The notes under the pieces are model-generated. The model had not been told where the DNA came from. It made no database searches and saw only the letters and a program-made list of their open reading frames with translations. From positions 6,066,396 through 6,130,395 of the forward strand of contig JAZAYU010000009.1 in assembly GCA_038501625.1 (NCBI GenBank): 64,000 nt of DNA, read 5' to 3'. The DNA is from Corbicula japonica. Taxonomy: Eukaryota; Mollusca; Bivalvia; Venerida; Cyrenidae. Numbering within the stretch: position 1 is the stretch's first letter; each line of letters starts with the position of its first letter. The position numbers and the translations under genes were made by a program. Positions 55,455-64,000 of the stretch are shown piece by piece.

Positions 55455-55571
55455 GTGGTCGGGGGCGGATGTTGATAATTGCCCCGCTGAAGAGATAAAA
55501 TGCCCGAGGGCTTTAGCCCGAGGGCATTTTATCTCTAGCGGGGCAATTATCAACATCCGTCCCCGACCACC
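55455..55571. repeat. Long GC-rich hairpin
   Basis: Arms 55,455-55,511 and 55,515-55,571 are complementary with one mismatch and one 2-bp bulge: TGGTCGGGGGCGGATGTTGA, then ATTGCCCCGCTGAAGAGAT, then AAAATGCCCGAGGGC, mirrored. It forms the left end of a segment whose right end is another hairpin sharing ATTGCCCCGC. Confidence 0.92.
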
Positions 55572-55642
55572 CATGAATTGTTCTGTATAATACATATGTC
55601 AGTTTTCTCTCGATTACGGTACCGGTGAAATCCGAGGTTTAC

Positions 55643-55831
55643 CTTAACCGCAGGGCAAAGGGAAATAATTATGTTAGAAGTTGTGTCAAAACAAGATAAA
55701 TTGCTGTCAATAAACAGTCTAGCTTCTTCCTCGGTTAAATGATTGTTTTCTTGAGGCCACTTAGCAATAATTCCATGTAAATCTAGAATTCTATTTGCGA
55801 GCGACTCCAGCGTACGCTCACCCGTGGCCAT
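55643..55831 (-). CDS. Hairpin-flanked first exon, unknown 63-residue N-terminus
   Basis: ATG at 55,831 in good context (AAAATGGCC) starts a frame reading MATGERTLESLANRILDL, EENNHLTEEEARLFIDS-like acidic and helical sequence (the actual middle is QENNHLTEEEARLFIDSN), and SLCPAVK. It ends at a strong phase-0 donor AAG|GTAAAC. Unspliced, the frame would close after 93 codons at 55,550, running into the hairpin. Upstream on the same strand are a CRE and an E-box. I do not recognise the protein. A captured host first exon or the residue of a transposase gene in an internally deleted element are both possible. Confidence 0.45.
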
Positions 55832-55854
55832 TTTGCTGTCGGGAATGCCGCTAA

Positions 55855-55885
55855 TGACGTCATGCAAAACCAAGCGTTGCACGTG
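55855..55885 (-). promoter_or_regulatory. CRE plus E-box upstream of the 55.8 kb exon
   Basis: TGACGTCA (55,855-55,862) and CACGTG (55,880-55,885) lie 25-55 bp upstream of the ATG at 55,831. Both are consensus sites for bZIP and bHLH factors. Use as a promoter is inferred. Confidence 0.4.
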
Positions 55886-55901
55886 CGTCTTTTCCAAGGG
55901 C

Positions 55902-55949
55902 TTTTATCGCATAATTGCCCTCCACGTGCGGGGCAATTATGCGATAAAA
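55902..55949. repeat. 19-bp perfect hairpin
   Basis: TTTTATCGCATAATTGCCC and its exact complement around TCCACGTGCG. Shares ATTGCCCCGC and ATAAAA motifs with the 55.45 kb hairpin, so the two may be terminal fold-backs of one element of about 0.5 kb. Confidence 0.9.
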
Positions 55950-56350
55950 TCTGCCGAGGCCGAATAATAATATTTTTTCAACGTAAATTTGTTACTATAT
56001 ATAGTAACATATGTATTATATAATTATATTACTCGCACCATCGCGGGCATTCCACATGCATTTTAATTATAATTATGTCTGTTTTATGTCTAAAATAGTG
56101 TGGATATAAGGGCTAAATATTTAGATATAAAGAAATACGCCAGTGTTTCCGTTCCGGTGCTGATATAATTCAGAAGTTGGTGTTGAAGGTTCTTATATTG
56201 CCTCAGCTTAAACTTATACATATAAAGTATTTCTTCATTGAATAACTTTGGTAGTATATGATTGCAATTATATACATATACCAGCAAATTAATTGCTTGA
56301 AACCCTGATTGTTTTAAACCATACGCTAAATTGAAAACTGAAACCGTATA

Positions 56351-57052
56351 TATACACTCACCGGCATTTCTAATTACACACTTTTTATAGACGAAAATAA
56401 CTATCAAAATATTTGACTTTTTCTAAAATCTGAAAAAAGTAATTGGATTAAGTTTTAACAGCGAATTATTATAGCACTGACATTCTTAAACTAATTGCAC
56501 AATAAAATAGTTCTGTGAAAGCATTTGTAGCGTAAATGACCGTCGCCGAATATGACGTCACGTGCATCGCGTTACGTCATTTTCGTACACTCAACATGGT
56601 ATTCAATCATCGTAATATCAACGTTATGCCGTAGTTATTCTAATTAAAACAATTTAAGGGCAGTAAAATGAAGGTAAAGAATTGTAACTTACCTGTCTTA
56701 CTGACGTGCCAGCTTGGAGCATTCCAACGGCACGCGCTCTCTCTACCAAAGTCATACGCGCCATTTTTTGTGAGTTTTTATACCGGCCTTTTTATCTCTG
56801 GCTAGAATTCTAATGATTTTGGCTAAATTCAAACTTGCCTAACATTTTGTAAATGTGTGCACGAGGAAAATGCTGATTTCAAATTTTCGTCTCGCATGAA
56901 TGAACTCGAATGGGGATTTTCGTGTAACGTGCTACGATTAGACATCAACTCCAGGTACAACTCCCGTTATAACCAATTACCATAAACACCATGTTTTGAT
57001 AGTTATTTTCGTCTATAAAAAGTGTGTAATTAGAAATGCCGGTGAGTGTATA
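56351..57052 (-). mobile_element. Internally deleted Tc1/mariner-like element with perfect 59-bp TIRs
   Basis: TATACACTCACCGGCATTTC begins the left end and the right end is its exact complement; identity runs 59 bp without mismatch (56,351-56,409 against 56,994-57,052). TA dinucleotides flank both ends, the expected target of this superfamily. At 702 bp it is shorter than an autonomous element and keeps only the first transposase exon (56,693-56,764). Perfect TIRs indicate recent mobility, probably driven in trans. Confidence 0.93.
56693..56764 (-). CDS. Tc1/mariner-like transposase, first exon only
   Basis: 24 codons starting ATGGCGCGT encode a helix-turn-helix start, ...LVERARAVGMLQAGTSVRQ, matching the N-terminal DNA-binding motif of Tc1/mariner-type transposases (ERARAVGMLQAG.S...VA). 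It ends at a consensus phase-0 donor CAG|GTAAGT. No second exon, DDE/D domain or acceptor could be found before the left TIR, so it is a remnant. The preserved start and splice site mean a chimeric transcript could form with downstream minus-strand sequence. Too short to be seen as an ORF. Confidence 0.7.
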
Positions 57053-57477
57053 GATGAAAAGGTAATTTACAAGATAATCAAACAGGATAATCACACAATT
57101 ACATAAATCCTAATCAAACTAAATTCATTGAAAACAAAATAAATGAGGTTCATGGTTGATGGCAATATAGCCTAACATATGTCTGGTGACAAGTTTAATA
57201 ACAGTAAATATTTCTCTTATGACATATTTCTTTATTTGTTTCAGAACACTAGAAAACTTCAAGACCTTAAAATCCCATAGGTAATCTGGAAAACTTAAAA
57301 ATAATTTGACTTTTAGCATGTGTTGCATAAATTCTATGGTCTGTTACTTCATATAAACTGTAAATTTTGTAAAAACAAAATCAATTTGTAACTAGTTGTT
57401 GCCATTATTTCATCTTCCCACCTTTATTTTGACAGCCATCGAACGCGGCTAAAGGAAATAAAAAAAAAGAAATTTTG
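57053..57477. other. No gene recognised
   Basis: AT-rich; one random 67-codon minus ORF. Confidence 0.5.
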
Positions 57478-57850
57478 CAGGCCACCGAACACGACAAATA
57501 TGAAAATAGTGCAGGTCTGGAGATCATAAAACTAAATCTGGAGATCAGTCTCAAATCTCAAGGATCTGATTGGCTGAAATGGCGACCAGTCGCCATTTCA
57601 GCCAATCAGATCCTTGAGATTTGAGACTGATCTCAAAACTTGGTTTTATGATCTTGGGCCCAGGCTAGTTTTGATTGAGCCTGTTTCTGAGCAGTCATCA
57701 CTATTCCTATTACTGCCCACGCCGCCTAGCCCCGGGTTTAGCGCAACTCAATATTTACACCAGTAAACAGTACATTTTTTATCCCTACCAAACGACGGTA
57801 TGCAAATGGCGGTGAACATGTAACCTTCAATGCGGTATTCATACACGGTT
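57478..57850 (-). repeat. R1 dispersed repeat interrupted by a fold-back element
   Basis: Left part CAGGCCACCGAACACGACAA; right part GATTGAGCCTGTTTCTGAGC, GCCTAGCCCCGGGTTTAGCG and CAATGCGGTATTCATA. The uninterrupted 19.6 kb copy reads straight through the junction. Confidence 0.88.
57515..57662. mobile_element. Fold-back element nested in R1
   Basis: Same subfamily as 55.25 kb (AGATCATAAAACTAAA outer arm, CTGATTGGCTGAAATGGCG core) with GGATCTGATTGG in place of GCATCTGATTGG. CAGGTCT/CAGGCTA at the two junctions may be a 7-bp target duplication. Confidence 0.92.
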
Positions 57851-58017
57851 TCATAGCGTGGCCATCGTTCAGACACATGGTAATGACGCGTGGAAGGGAG
57901 ATCACTAGGTTACCGATTTAAACTTTATCCATTCGGTCGAACTTATATGGATGTAGTTTGGCCAGTGTTAAATTTTTCTTACACTTGGACACGCTTTTGT
58001 CTGGCAATATTGATGAT

Positions 58018-58440
58018 TATAGGGTGCACCAATCTCACACTTGCCCAAACAGGTTCTCATATGAACAAAAACAAGTACAAGTTGTCTTGGATATTAGCTC
58101 CAACCCACCTATGAACTCGACATTGTTACATACTTACATACTAAGCTCACAAACGTATAAAACATCTGAAGAAAAAAAAGTGAAATAAGCATATCAGGAA
58201 TTGCCACACCCAGAAAGCACAGCCCTCCCACAAAGCCAAATAGTGGAGAGGAAAATGGAGCATGGGTTTCTAAAATGATGAATCTCAAATCAGACACCGC
58301 AAATAATGAAGGAAAAGGGGAAGATTAAGGGGGTAACGGTGATTGGCAAAATAATTTGCCACTGGGAGGTTCATATATGAACAAACAAGTTCAAGTTGTA
58401 TTGATAATTAGCTCAAAACCATTTATTAACTCGAAAATGG
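58018..58440 (-). mobile_element. Two tandem Naiad 3'-tail fragments
   Basis: Fragment 1 (58,018-58,165) covers GGGTGCACCAATCTCACAC to ACAAACGTATAAAACATC. Fragment 2 (58,186-58,440) restarts at the terminal AAGCATATCAGGAATTGCC and runs to AGCTCAAAACCATTTATT. Same orientation, head to tail, from the subfamily with CATATGAACAAACAAG. Confidence 0.82.
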
Positions 58441-59699
58441 TTCTGAAATTCTGGTAGAACCAGAAGATGTTCCTAAATCAAAACTAGGTCCCATGAGGAA
58501 CAGTGTCTATATCTGCTTGTTCACGGTCAGCTGTGATATTATACTAAGTGTTATAATGTCAGCTAAGCAATCATGCTTTGTGCACATACTACCATCACAA
58601 AACAACAGCGGCAAAAGTTAGGTAACTTGACTTGATATGCAAATGTTATGTAGGATGGCGACGTTGGGGATGACTGGATGTCAACTTGTGATCAAGAAAT
58701 CTTTTTCGACAAAACCGGATCTCCAACGAAATATGCATACGAGAAGTATAAGAAATGAAAATGCAGAGTAACTCCGAATAAGCTGTTGTAAAATTGCAGC
58801 CATTACCCAAATATGAGTAGCTCAAGGGAATTTAATGGAGTTGCCGTTGACAAGTTAATGCAGTAATTGAAACAACTAATCATGTTCAGACGCAAACTAA
58901 TTGTTGCCATGCCAAGACTGACGTTTATTATTGTTGGCCGAACAAACTGTGTATTACGTTCTTGGATAACACTTCTCTATGTCTTACATTAATGATGATT
59001 CTTAAATTGCTTTTAGATGTACGTAATTGATAGCTGCAAGCCGTGGGCGCATACACGTCTGTAAATAGCATTAAGTTTCTCATATTTATAGTGTAATTGA
59101 CAAGTGACAGGCATTTAATAATGTTATAAGCTCCCTCTGCATTTATTTACTAATAAAAAGTATTGTTTTATCGTTATATCTAAAACATACGTCGTCATCT
59201 CGATGATTAAAGCATTCTTGTTGTTTATTTGACGTTGTCCAAGTGTTATTTATATATTGATGTTTTATTTTTGTATGATACAAAAGCTCAACAGAATGCA
59301 AATACACAGAATAGTTCAACGATTTGAGCAGATAGTATCAGTTCATTGAAAACTTCAAGAAATGCGTTGACGTCGTTTTGCGACAAGACGTCATCTTGAA
59401 CACGTTTTGTAAAACTGTATTATTTGTACGAGACTTAATTAATATGTGAAAATGTTTAATGCAAATATACTATTGTTATATGCCAAATAAAACTTTATTT
59501 TGTCGATTGTTTCGTTGTATCTTTTATTTTAATATGCATTTCTTAATTGAAACGTAATTAACATGCAAAATGAAAAAAAGATATAATAAAACACCCTGTA
59601 TATACTGTATACTGTAGAGGATAATTTATTGCGCCGCGACTTCACGAATGTGTTGTTGGTATGTTAACATTCTTATCCATTTCGCTTACAGATGTCATT
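58441..59699. other. No gene recognised
   Basis: AT-rich. No exon or repeat could be supported. Confidence 0.5.
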
Positions 59700-60035
59700 T
59701 GCTTTTTTAATGTTTATATTTTTGTGTGCTTTTGCATGCAACATTTTCGAGCAGATTGGTGGGTTGGGGTTATTCGCCAAGAATACTTGTACTTGTTTCT
59801 TCATCTGAAATCATGTAGGGGCTAGTGTGAGGTACGTGAAATCTAGAAGCTACCCCAATTGGGTAAAATGCTTTGCCACCGAGAAGATTACCTGTCGGAA
59901 CCTCATTTACGTTACTTGTTGTAGTTACTGTTTGGAATTATTCATATTATAGCCCATGCTATCATTTCCGCTCTTCTTTTTGATTTTGTGGGAGACTATG
60001 TTTTCTGATGTGGTTACTCCTGATTAGTATATTTC
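59700..60035 (+). mobile_element. Diverged Naiad 3'-tail fragment
   Basis: GTGTGCTTTTGCATGCAAC, GGTGGGTTGGGGTTATTCGCC, CTTGTACTTGTTTCT and a late GGGAGACTATGTTTTCTGA follow the order of 46.45-46.79 kb with many substitutions. Oldest clear tail in the window. Confidence 0.75.
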
Positions 60036-61369
60036 AATTTCTTATCATTTTCTTAATGTTCAAAGTTGTATAAAGATAGTCATGTTAATTGACCAATTAG
60101 TCTATTAACATCCAAATTCCAATGTGACCGGATAAAATGTTGTCTTTGTCAAACTGGCAAAACCGAAGAAAATTTAAATCCTTAAGATGATTGCTACAGT
60201 TTTAAAGATCAAAACTTTCGACCATTTTAGATTTTAATGAGTCTTTGCATGTTGTTCAATGCATATCAAATATGAAGTTTAAAAGCAATGTTATGATAAT
60301 TTCTATTCAGCCTATTCGGCGCACAATTTTAATGTTAGTAAGTTAATGTGTAAGGATTTCCTTTTTATATAATTTATGGTTTTTCCTAATTTGTAAAATA
60401 GTTTTTGTATGTTTTACATATGTTTTTTCCAAAACGAGAATAGCGACATATTTTCCTGTATTTATTTTTAAAGAATCATGTTTAAAAAGATTGGGTGAAT
60501 TTTAAGTGACTTATATTGGCCAAAAATGGAACAAAATTTATTTCAAGTAAAAAAGAGCCCTTATTTTAGAACATAAATCATTTCCGATGTTGTTGTTTTT
60601 TTTTTCGAAAAAAATAGTTTTGCAAGATTTATTCGAGTTATACAAAGCATATAATGCTTTTATTTGTATTTAGGATAAAATACAAAGTCTTATTATTATT
60701 AATTGCGATATAAATTATGTTCATGTTTAAGTGGGTATTCCTACTTCGTGCGGTGAATAATTTAAAATTAAAAGCTTCATAAAATTTAAACCCAGGAGAC
60801 ATACCATTTGTATTTGATATTTTTATTTTCTAAGGGCTGTTTCAGGATAAAAACGGCATTGAGGGGGGGGGGGGGCTGAAATTAATTAAAATTGGATGGG
60901 TCGGGGTGATTAATCAAAGAAAATATGTTGGTTGGGGGTATTTTAACAATTTTAATTGTGTTGCTGGGGGTGGGGAGGGGGAGTCACATTTGTTATTAAT
61001 ATCCATTTTGTCAGTAAAGTTTGGCAATGCTGACGACATGAAACTTCAGGTTTACAATTTTATGTAATTAAGGGCCCACTACACTCCTCCCCTGCACGTT
61101 CATCGATAACAAGAAGCTGTGTTCGGAAAACACATATGCCCCCGGTAGCGAAGTTTGTCATGATACAAATTTTATAATGACAGCACAGTGTTAAAACAGC
61201 AACTAAAATCACAAGTTAGTTCTTAATAATGGAAACTTTGTGGTGCAAGAATCTGTACATGAAAAGAATTTAACATAAAAATCAAGTATTGTAACCTATA
61301 ATCTAAGATAATAAAGTACACCCACATGTGTGCTTGATACTTGAACTGGGAATGCTTACTTCTATTTTT
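60036..61369. other. No gene; G-rich tract
   Basis: A run of 13 G at 60,863-60,875 and further G-runs up to about 60,983 (GGGGGTGGGGAGGGGG). The remainder is AT-rich. Confidence 0.5.
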
Positions 61370-62510
61370 AGTAACAGTGAACAGTGACCTTGACCCCACC
61401 AGGCCCATTTTAAATATCAAGTTTCGTCTTCACAGACACTTCCTATATATCAATTTTCACCATAATATCTCATTCAGAACTAAAGTTAATGAGCATTCAG
61501 TTTTTTTTTCTATTTTTAGTAACAGTGACCTTGACCCCACACACATGCCTTACTTTCAATCCCAAAAGTCGTCTTCACAGAAACCTCCAATACACTAAAT
61601 TTTATTCAAGAATCTCATTCCAAGTTATATAGTTATTCAGTGGAAATGTTTTGAACTTTAAATAACCTTGACATTGACCCCTCAGGCCCCAAAGTCAAAC
61701 GTAACCTGTATCTTGTAAAGTTACATCTATGTCCCAAAAAACAATTAATCTATTAAGTAGTTCATGAGTTATGGTTCAAAACAATTTTTTCTATTTTAGG
61801 TAACAGTGACCTTGACATTGACCCCACATGCCCCAAGTCGAACTTCACCTATTGTGATGTTCTATGTCCCCAAAATGAATTTAATCATTGAAGTATTTCA
61901 CGAGTTATCATCCGGAAACCATTTTTCTATTTTTAGTAACACTGACCTTGAGATTGACCCCACCAGCCCCAAAGTCGAAGTTGACCTGTATCTTGTGATG
62001 TTACACCTGTGTACCAAAATTTTTTAAAATATTTGATGCCTTTTAAGAAGTTATCGTCCGGAAACCATTTTTCTATTTTTAGTTACAGTAACCTTGACAC
62101 TAACCCCACCAGCCCCAAAATCAAACTTGACCTGTATCTTATGATGTTACTCATGTGTACCAAAAATTATTTAAATCTGTCAAGCCCTTCATGAGTTATC
62201 ATCCCAAAACAATTTTTCTATTTTTAGTAAAAATGACCTTCACACTGATCCCACCAGCCCCAAAATTCAACTTGACCTGTATCTTATGATGTTACAAATG
62301 TGTACCAAAAATTATTTAAATTTGTCAAGCCCTTCATGAGTTATCATCTGGAAACGATTTTTCTATTTTTAGTAACAGTGACCTTGACACTGACCCCACC
62401 AGCCCCAAAATCAAAGTTGACCTGTATCTTATGATGTTACACATGTGTACCAAAAATTATTTAAATCTGTCAAGCCCTTCATGAGTTATCATCCAGAAAC
62501 AAAGAATAAG
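61370..62510 (+). repeat. Tandem array, about 145-bp unit, eight units
   Basis: Units share TTTTTCTATTTTTAGTAACA, GTGACCTTGACACTGACCCC, CACCAGCCCCAAAATCAAA, CTTGACCTGTATCTTATGAT and CTTCATGAGTTATCATCC. Successive GACCTTGAC sites lie at about 61,386, 61,527, 61,663, 61,808, 61,945, 62,090, 62,235 and 62,380. Units are more alike at the right end and decay leftward. ORFs inside (61,341-62,194) are by-products. Confidence 0.93.
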
Positions 62511-62512
62511 TA

Positions 62513-63158
62513 CAAAAAGGGGAGATAACCCCAGAAATAAGGTACCCAGAGTTATGTAACTTGTAAGGGTCATGACCTGTGAACTGTTAAGTAAGTGTGT
62601 AAACTTTCATGCCAATGCTCTTTGTAGAAATTGAGAAATATCCATCTTGCCGAAACAGGTTAACCATTTATCTCTGGGGAGATAACCCCATAAATAAGAT
62701 AGCCAGAGTTATGTAACTTGTTAGAGTCATACCCTGTGTACTGTATAGTAAGTTTGTAAACTTTCATGCTAATGCTCTTTGTAGAAATTGACAAATATCC
62801 AACTTGCCGAAACAGGTTAACCATTTATCTCCAAGTACAAAACGGGGAGATAATCCCAGAAAAAAAGTAGCCAGAGTAATGTAACTTGTTAGGGTCATCA
62901 TCTGTGCACTGTTAAGTAAGTGTGTAAACTTGTATGCCAATTCTCTTTGTGGATATTGCGAAATATCCAACATGCCGTAACAGGTTAACCATTTTTCTAA
63001 GTACAAAAAGGGGAGATAACACCAGAAATAAGGTACCCAGAGTTATGTAACTTGTCAGGGTTATGACCTGTGAACTGTGAACTGTTAAGTAAGTGTGTAA
63101 ACTTTCATGCCAATCCTTTTTGTAGAAATTGAGAAATAACGAACTTGCCGACAAATGT
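62513..63158 (+). repeat. Second tandem array, about 160-167-bp unit, four units
   Basis: Units share AAAAAGGGGAGATAACCCC, GAGTTATGTAACTTGT, AGTAAGTGTGTAAACTTTC, ATGCCAATGCTCTTTGTAG and CTTGCCGAAACAGGTTAACC. It directly follows the first array and leads into the GGAC tract. The whole 61.4-63.2 kb block is typical of bivalve MITE or Helitron-associated arrays, but I cannot assign it to a superfamily. Confidence 0.92.
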
Positions 63159-63161
63159 TAA

Positions 63162-63213
63162 CCGGACGGACGTTCGGACGGACGGACGGACGGACGGACA
63201 GACGGACGGACGG
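63162..63213. repeat. GGAC tetranucleotide microsatellite
   Basis: Runs of GGAC with two interruptions (GTTC, AGAC). It terminates the tandem arrays. Confidence 0.95.
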
Positions 63214-64000
63214 TTCAATCACTTGATGCCGGGTGCATAAAAAGAAAATTATCAAAATCTCTACAACGGTAAATTGTCGTTCAATGATACTTTGCACAAA
63301 TGAATGATACTAATGTATCTTTATTTTGCATACAGTAAGACACCTTAGAAAAGTAAAGAAAAAACTAGACCTAAAATTTACTTAATATTCTATTTACATA
63401 ATTTCACAAAAACTAAGCAATACAAATCATAATTTTAAATTCCCACGTGAGTGTATTAATACTGACAAGAAAATGGTTTGTACTTTATAAAGAACTTTCA
63501 ACTACTAAAAGAGAAATCAATGATTGTCATCCGTTTACGCGATCAGGATGAGACCAGGAAATATTGAAGGTCAAGCAGACTTTTACTAATATCTCAGAAA
63601 GTTTACATATGTAAATCACGAGGACACAATATATCGTTGTCGGTATCATATTACTCATGTGGGCATGTAAAAACATGTTTTGTGCTGTTAAGTGTTTTTG
63701 AATTTAGGTAAATAGAAGTTTGGGGAATTTTAAGATCTCGCTATTTTTCTTTACTGTTCTAGCGTGTCTTACCATTTGCAAAATAAAGATACATTAGTAA
63801 CACTCATTCGTGCAAAATTTCATTGAACGGCCTTTTGCCGTTTTTAAGATTTTGATAATTTTCTTTTTATAGATGGCGTGCAGGGAAGGAGTGTAGTGTA
63901 GTGGGGCCTAAACACCTTTCTCATAACAAAGAACAGTCCGGGGAGCATCAAACGGTTCTACTTGTTTCTTTTTGGGTGACGTTAGTCACCCAATGCTACA
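63214..64000. other. No gene; diverged copy of the 39.1-39.5 kb repeat
   Basis: 63,420-63,870 follows 39,060-39,480 in order (AAAGAACTTTCAA, GAGAAATCAA, ATTGAAGGTCAA, then TTTTACTG/TTCT-rich end). The last 130 bp show nothing recognisable. Confidence 0.5.

Noticed and set aside
55550..55642. Continuation of the 55.8 kb exon into the hairpin
   Set aside because: A strong donor (AAG|GTAAAC) precedes it and the sequence then enters the inverted repeat, so it is probably intron.
56090..56407. 105-codon minus ORF next to the TIR element
   Set aside because: It starts inside the left TIR and shows no transposase or other domain.
61370..63158. CRISPR-like array
   Set aside because: Repeats are 145-165 bp and head to tail without unique spacers, in a eukaryotic setting.

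Overview
The window looks like eukaryotic, AT-rich, repeat-dominated intergenic DNA from a bivalve mollusc, probably a clam. The reasons are the abundance of Naiad-type Penelope-like retroelements (an N-terminal GIY-YIG endonuclease joined to a reverse transcriptase), a CR1/Jockey-like LINE, several families of short terminal-inverted-repeat (TIR) and fold-back elements, bivalve-style tandem repeats ending in a GGAC microsatellite, and short exons with GT-AG introns. The species assignment is inference. Nothing prokaryotic is present: no operons, no ribosome binding sites, no CRISPR array.

Left part (1-14.8 kb): the 3' end of a dispersed repeat (called R1 here), a fold-back element and a GAT microsatellite. 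A two-exon remnant of a hAT-transposase-derived gene lies on the + strand (3,454-3,781 and 4,161-4,333). A three-exon gene for a cysteine-rich protein of about 148 residues lies on the - strand (7,901 down to 6,472); its exons are too short to show as long ORFs, but their splice phases agree. Its 5' side is interrupted by a hAT-like MITE, followed by two more MITEs and a 286-bp tandem duplication. A 5'-truncated LINE with an intact 434-codon reverse transcriptase ORF lies at 10.2-12.0 kb. Two Naiad 3' tails, one carrying a nested MITE, end this part.

Middle (14.8-29.9 kb): mostly empty AT-rich DNA with copies of R1, a long perfect fold-back (22.6 kb), a 731-bp TIR element (24.2-24.9 kb) and an inverted Naiad composite (26.7-27.3 kb).

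Duplicated core (29.5-54.4 kb): blocks of non-coding repeat DNA occur two to four times in direct and inverted orientation. They have been invaded by Naiads at 31.1, 36.8, 40.7 and 45.2-51.4 kb. Paralogous unoccupied sites fix the ends of two of these insertions. The 45.2-51.4 kb insertion is the most informative: a 5'-truncated copy followed in tandem by a near-identical long copy, the pseudo-LTR layout of Penelope-like elements. The long copy's ORF (47,706-50,912) has four in-frame stops, all TGA, at positions where cysteine is expected, including the CCHH and CxC signature motifs. This matches the selenocysteine-containing Naiads published from clams. It also has two frameshifts.

Right part (54.4-64 kb): two more fold-backs; a hairpin-bounded segment with a CRE/E-box promoter and a 63-codon first exon (55.4-56.0 kb); a 702-bp TIR element with perfect 59-bp TIRs that keeps only the first, splice-donor-bearing exon of a Tc1/mariner-like transposase (56.35-57.05 kb); more R1 and Naiad tails; and two consecutive tandem-repeat arrays (61.4-63.2 kb). 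Apart from the small host-like exons, most of the sequence I can explain is transposable-element derived. All calls are by eye, without database searches.
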